DNA of 5,840 nt from an uncultured Anaerovibrio sp. (GTDB lineage: Bacteria > Bacillota > Negativicutes > Selenomonadales > Selenomonadaceae): positions 1 through 5,840 of the forward strand of contig CAAGDY010000451.1 in the NCBI GenBank assembly GCA_900768695.1, given 5' to 3'. Shown here piece by piece: positions 4,834 through 5,840 of the stretch. The stretch's first letter is position 1. Every line of letters starts with the position of its first letter. Position numbers and translations under genes: made by a program. Below the pieces are notes generated by a model. The model made no database searches and was not told the origin of the DNA. It saw only the letters and a list, made by a program, of their open reading frames with translations.

Positions 4834-5840
4834 ATGTATTATTCTGCTGGAACCTATGAAGCCTTCGCACACCCGGAAAAACCAGAGGGTGTAGACAGCA
4901 AATCCGCCTATATCATCGGCACCGGCCTTGCCGGTCTGGCCGCCGCATTCTATCTGGTCCGGGATGGCCAGATGAAGGGTGAGCGGATTCACCTGCTTGA
5001 AAAACTGGAGTTGGCCGGAGGAAGCTGCGATGGCCGCAAGGACATCACCAAGGGCTTCTATATGCGGGGCGGCCGGGAAATGGATAACCATTTTGAGGTC
5101 ATGTGGGATATTTTCCGGGATGTACCTTCTCTGGAGAATCCTGAGATTTCCGTGCTGGATGAGTATTACTGGCTCAACAAGCATGATCCCAACTACTCTC
5201 TGTGCCGCGCTACCGTAAACTGTGGCGAGGATGCCCACACCGATAAAAAATTCGGTCTGGACAAGGAATCCGCCATGGCCCTGTCCAGACTGTTCATCAC
5301 CCCGGAAAAGAATCTGGAGGGAAAGAAGATCTCCGAAGTCATGCCGGATTCCTTCTGGCAGACCAACTTCTGGCTCTACTGGCAGACCATGTTCGCCTTC
5401 CAACGCTGGTCCAGTGCTTTGGAAATGAAGCGGTATCTATGCCGGTATGTCCACCACATCGACGGCCTGCCGGATTTCAGCGCCCTGCGATTCACAAAGT
5501 ATAATCAGTATGAGAGCCTGATTCTGCCCCTTGCCAAGTATCTGGAAAGCTACGGCGTAAAGATCGAGTACGGGATGGATGTGAAGAATGTCATCATCGA
5601 AACCGTAGGCGACCAAAAAATCGCAAAACAAATCGTCTACAGCAAAGATGGTCAGGAGCAGACCATTGACCTGATCCAAGATGACCTGGTGTTCATCACT
5701 AACGGCTGCTGCACTGACACATCCTGCTACGGTGATCAGACCCATGCACCGGATTTGTCCCAGGTGAAAAACGGCGCGGGCGAATCCTGGGATCTGTGGA
5801 AGAACATCGCAAAGCAGGCCAAGCATGGCGAGTTCGGCAA
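4834..5840 (+). CDS. ohyA: Oleate hydratase (myosin-cross-reactive antigen family), N-terminal 335 residues
   Basis: An FAD-dependent enzyme that adds water to the cis-9 double bond of unsaturated fatty acids, turning oleate into 10-hydroxystearate. The family acts in the cytosol or at the membrane face and is linked to detoxifying antimicrobial fatty acids. The start MYYSAGTYEAFAHPEKPEGVD is typical. The nucleotide-binding loop GTGLAG (29-34) ends the first strand, E56 sits where the FAD ribose is bound, and GG-S-C-DG (62-67) follows. RGGREMDNHFE (78-88) holds E82, and Y201 lies in MKRYLCRYVHHIDG. These are the numbered catalytic positions in the staphylococcal enzyme, as I recall, which suggests activity. 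Full length in the family is about 590 aa; the gene runs off the right edge with no stop. The ATG at 4834 has AGGAG 8 bases upstream. It has its own promoter after the terminator of the TetR genes, which are candidate regulators. Confidence 0.96.
   Translation, partial: MYYSAGTYEAFAHPEKPEGVDSKSAYIIGTGLAGLAAAFYLVRDGQMKGERIHLLEKLELAGGSCDGRKDITKGFYMRGGREMDNHFEVMWDIFRDVPSLENPEISVLDEYYWLNKHDPNYSLCRATVNCGEDAHTDKKFGLDKESAMALSRLFITPEKNLEGKKISEVMPDSFWQTNFWLYWQTMFAFQRWSSALEMKRYLCRYVHHIDGLPDFSALRFTKYNQYESLILPLAKYLESYGVKIEYGMDVKNVIIETVGDQKIAKQIVYSKDGQEQTIDLIQDDLVFITNGCCTDTSCYGDQTHAPDLSQVKNGAGESWDLWKNIAKQAKHGEFG

Noticed and set aside
4795..5403. Open frame of 202 codons on the minus strand
   Set aside because: It is antisense to the oleate hydratase, which has clear family motifs along the same stretch.

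Overview
The window looks like chromosomal DNA of a low-to-moderate GC Gram-positive anaerobe, most likely a gut-type member of Clostridia (Oscillospiraceae/Lachnospiraceae-like). This is inferred from the AGGAG-type ribosome binding sites, the sigma-A-like promoters, the DegV protein, the DhaS-like TetR regulators and the Firmicute-type oleate hydratase. No rRNA, tRNA, CRISPR array, insertion sequence or phage gene was recognised.

Left half (1-2838, all minus strand; transcription runs right to left): metK (S-adenosylmethionine synthase) is followed after 41 bp by a 409-aa membrane protein. That protein fuses a CDP-alcohol phosphatidyltransferase with a complete catalytic motif to a VTT/DedA-type domain. 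After a further 72 bp comes the N-terminal part of a DegV family (FakB-like fatty-acid-binding) protein, which runs off the left edge. No terminator is visible between these three genes, so they may share a transcript.

Middle (2839-3172): a 334-bp divergent intergenic region. It holds a bidirectional Rho-independent terminator, two overlapping and mutually exclusive hairpins in the metK leader orientation, a short ATTCG repeat cluster, and a near-consensus plus-strand promoter followed at once by a palindrome that is probably the ArsR operator.

Right half (3173-5840, plus strand): three transcription factors in tandem, an ArsR-type winged helix protein and two paralogous TetR/DhaS-like regulators. 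They are tightly spaced (33 bp and 4 bp) and closed by a strong terminator. A separate promoter then drives a 5'-complete, 3'-truncated oleate hydratase (335 codons visible of an expected ~590) that retains the FAD-binding motif and the catalytic Glu82 and Tyr201 positions.

Three enzymes or binding proteins here concern fatty acids or membrane lipid: DegV/FakB (known in the family to bind fatty acids), the phospholipid synthase-VTT fusion, and oleate hydratase. A plausible but unproven reading is a membrane-lipid/exogenous-fatty-acid neighbourhood, with the regulator cluster controlling the hydratase. The items most worth a second look are the phosphatidyltransferase-VTT fusion, the three-regulator operon, and the structured metK leader, which does not resemble the S-box SAM riboswitch.
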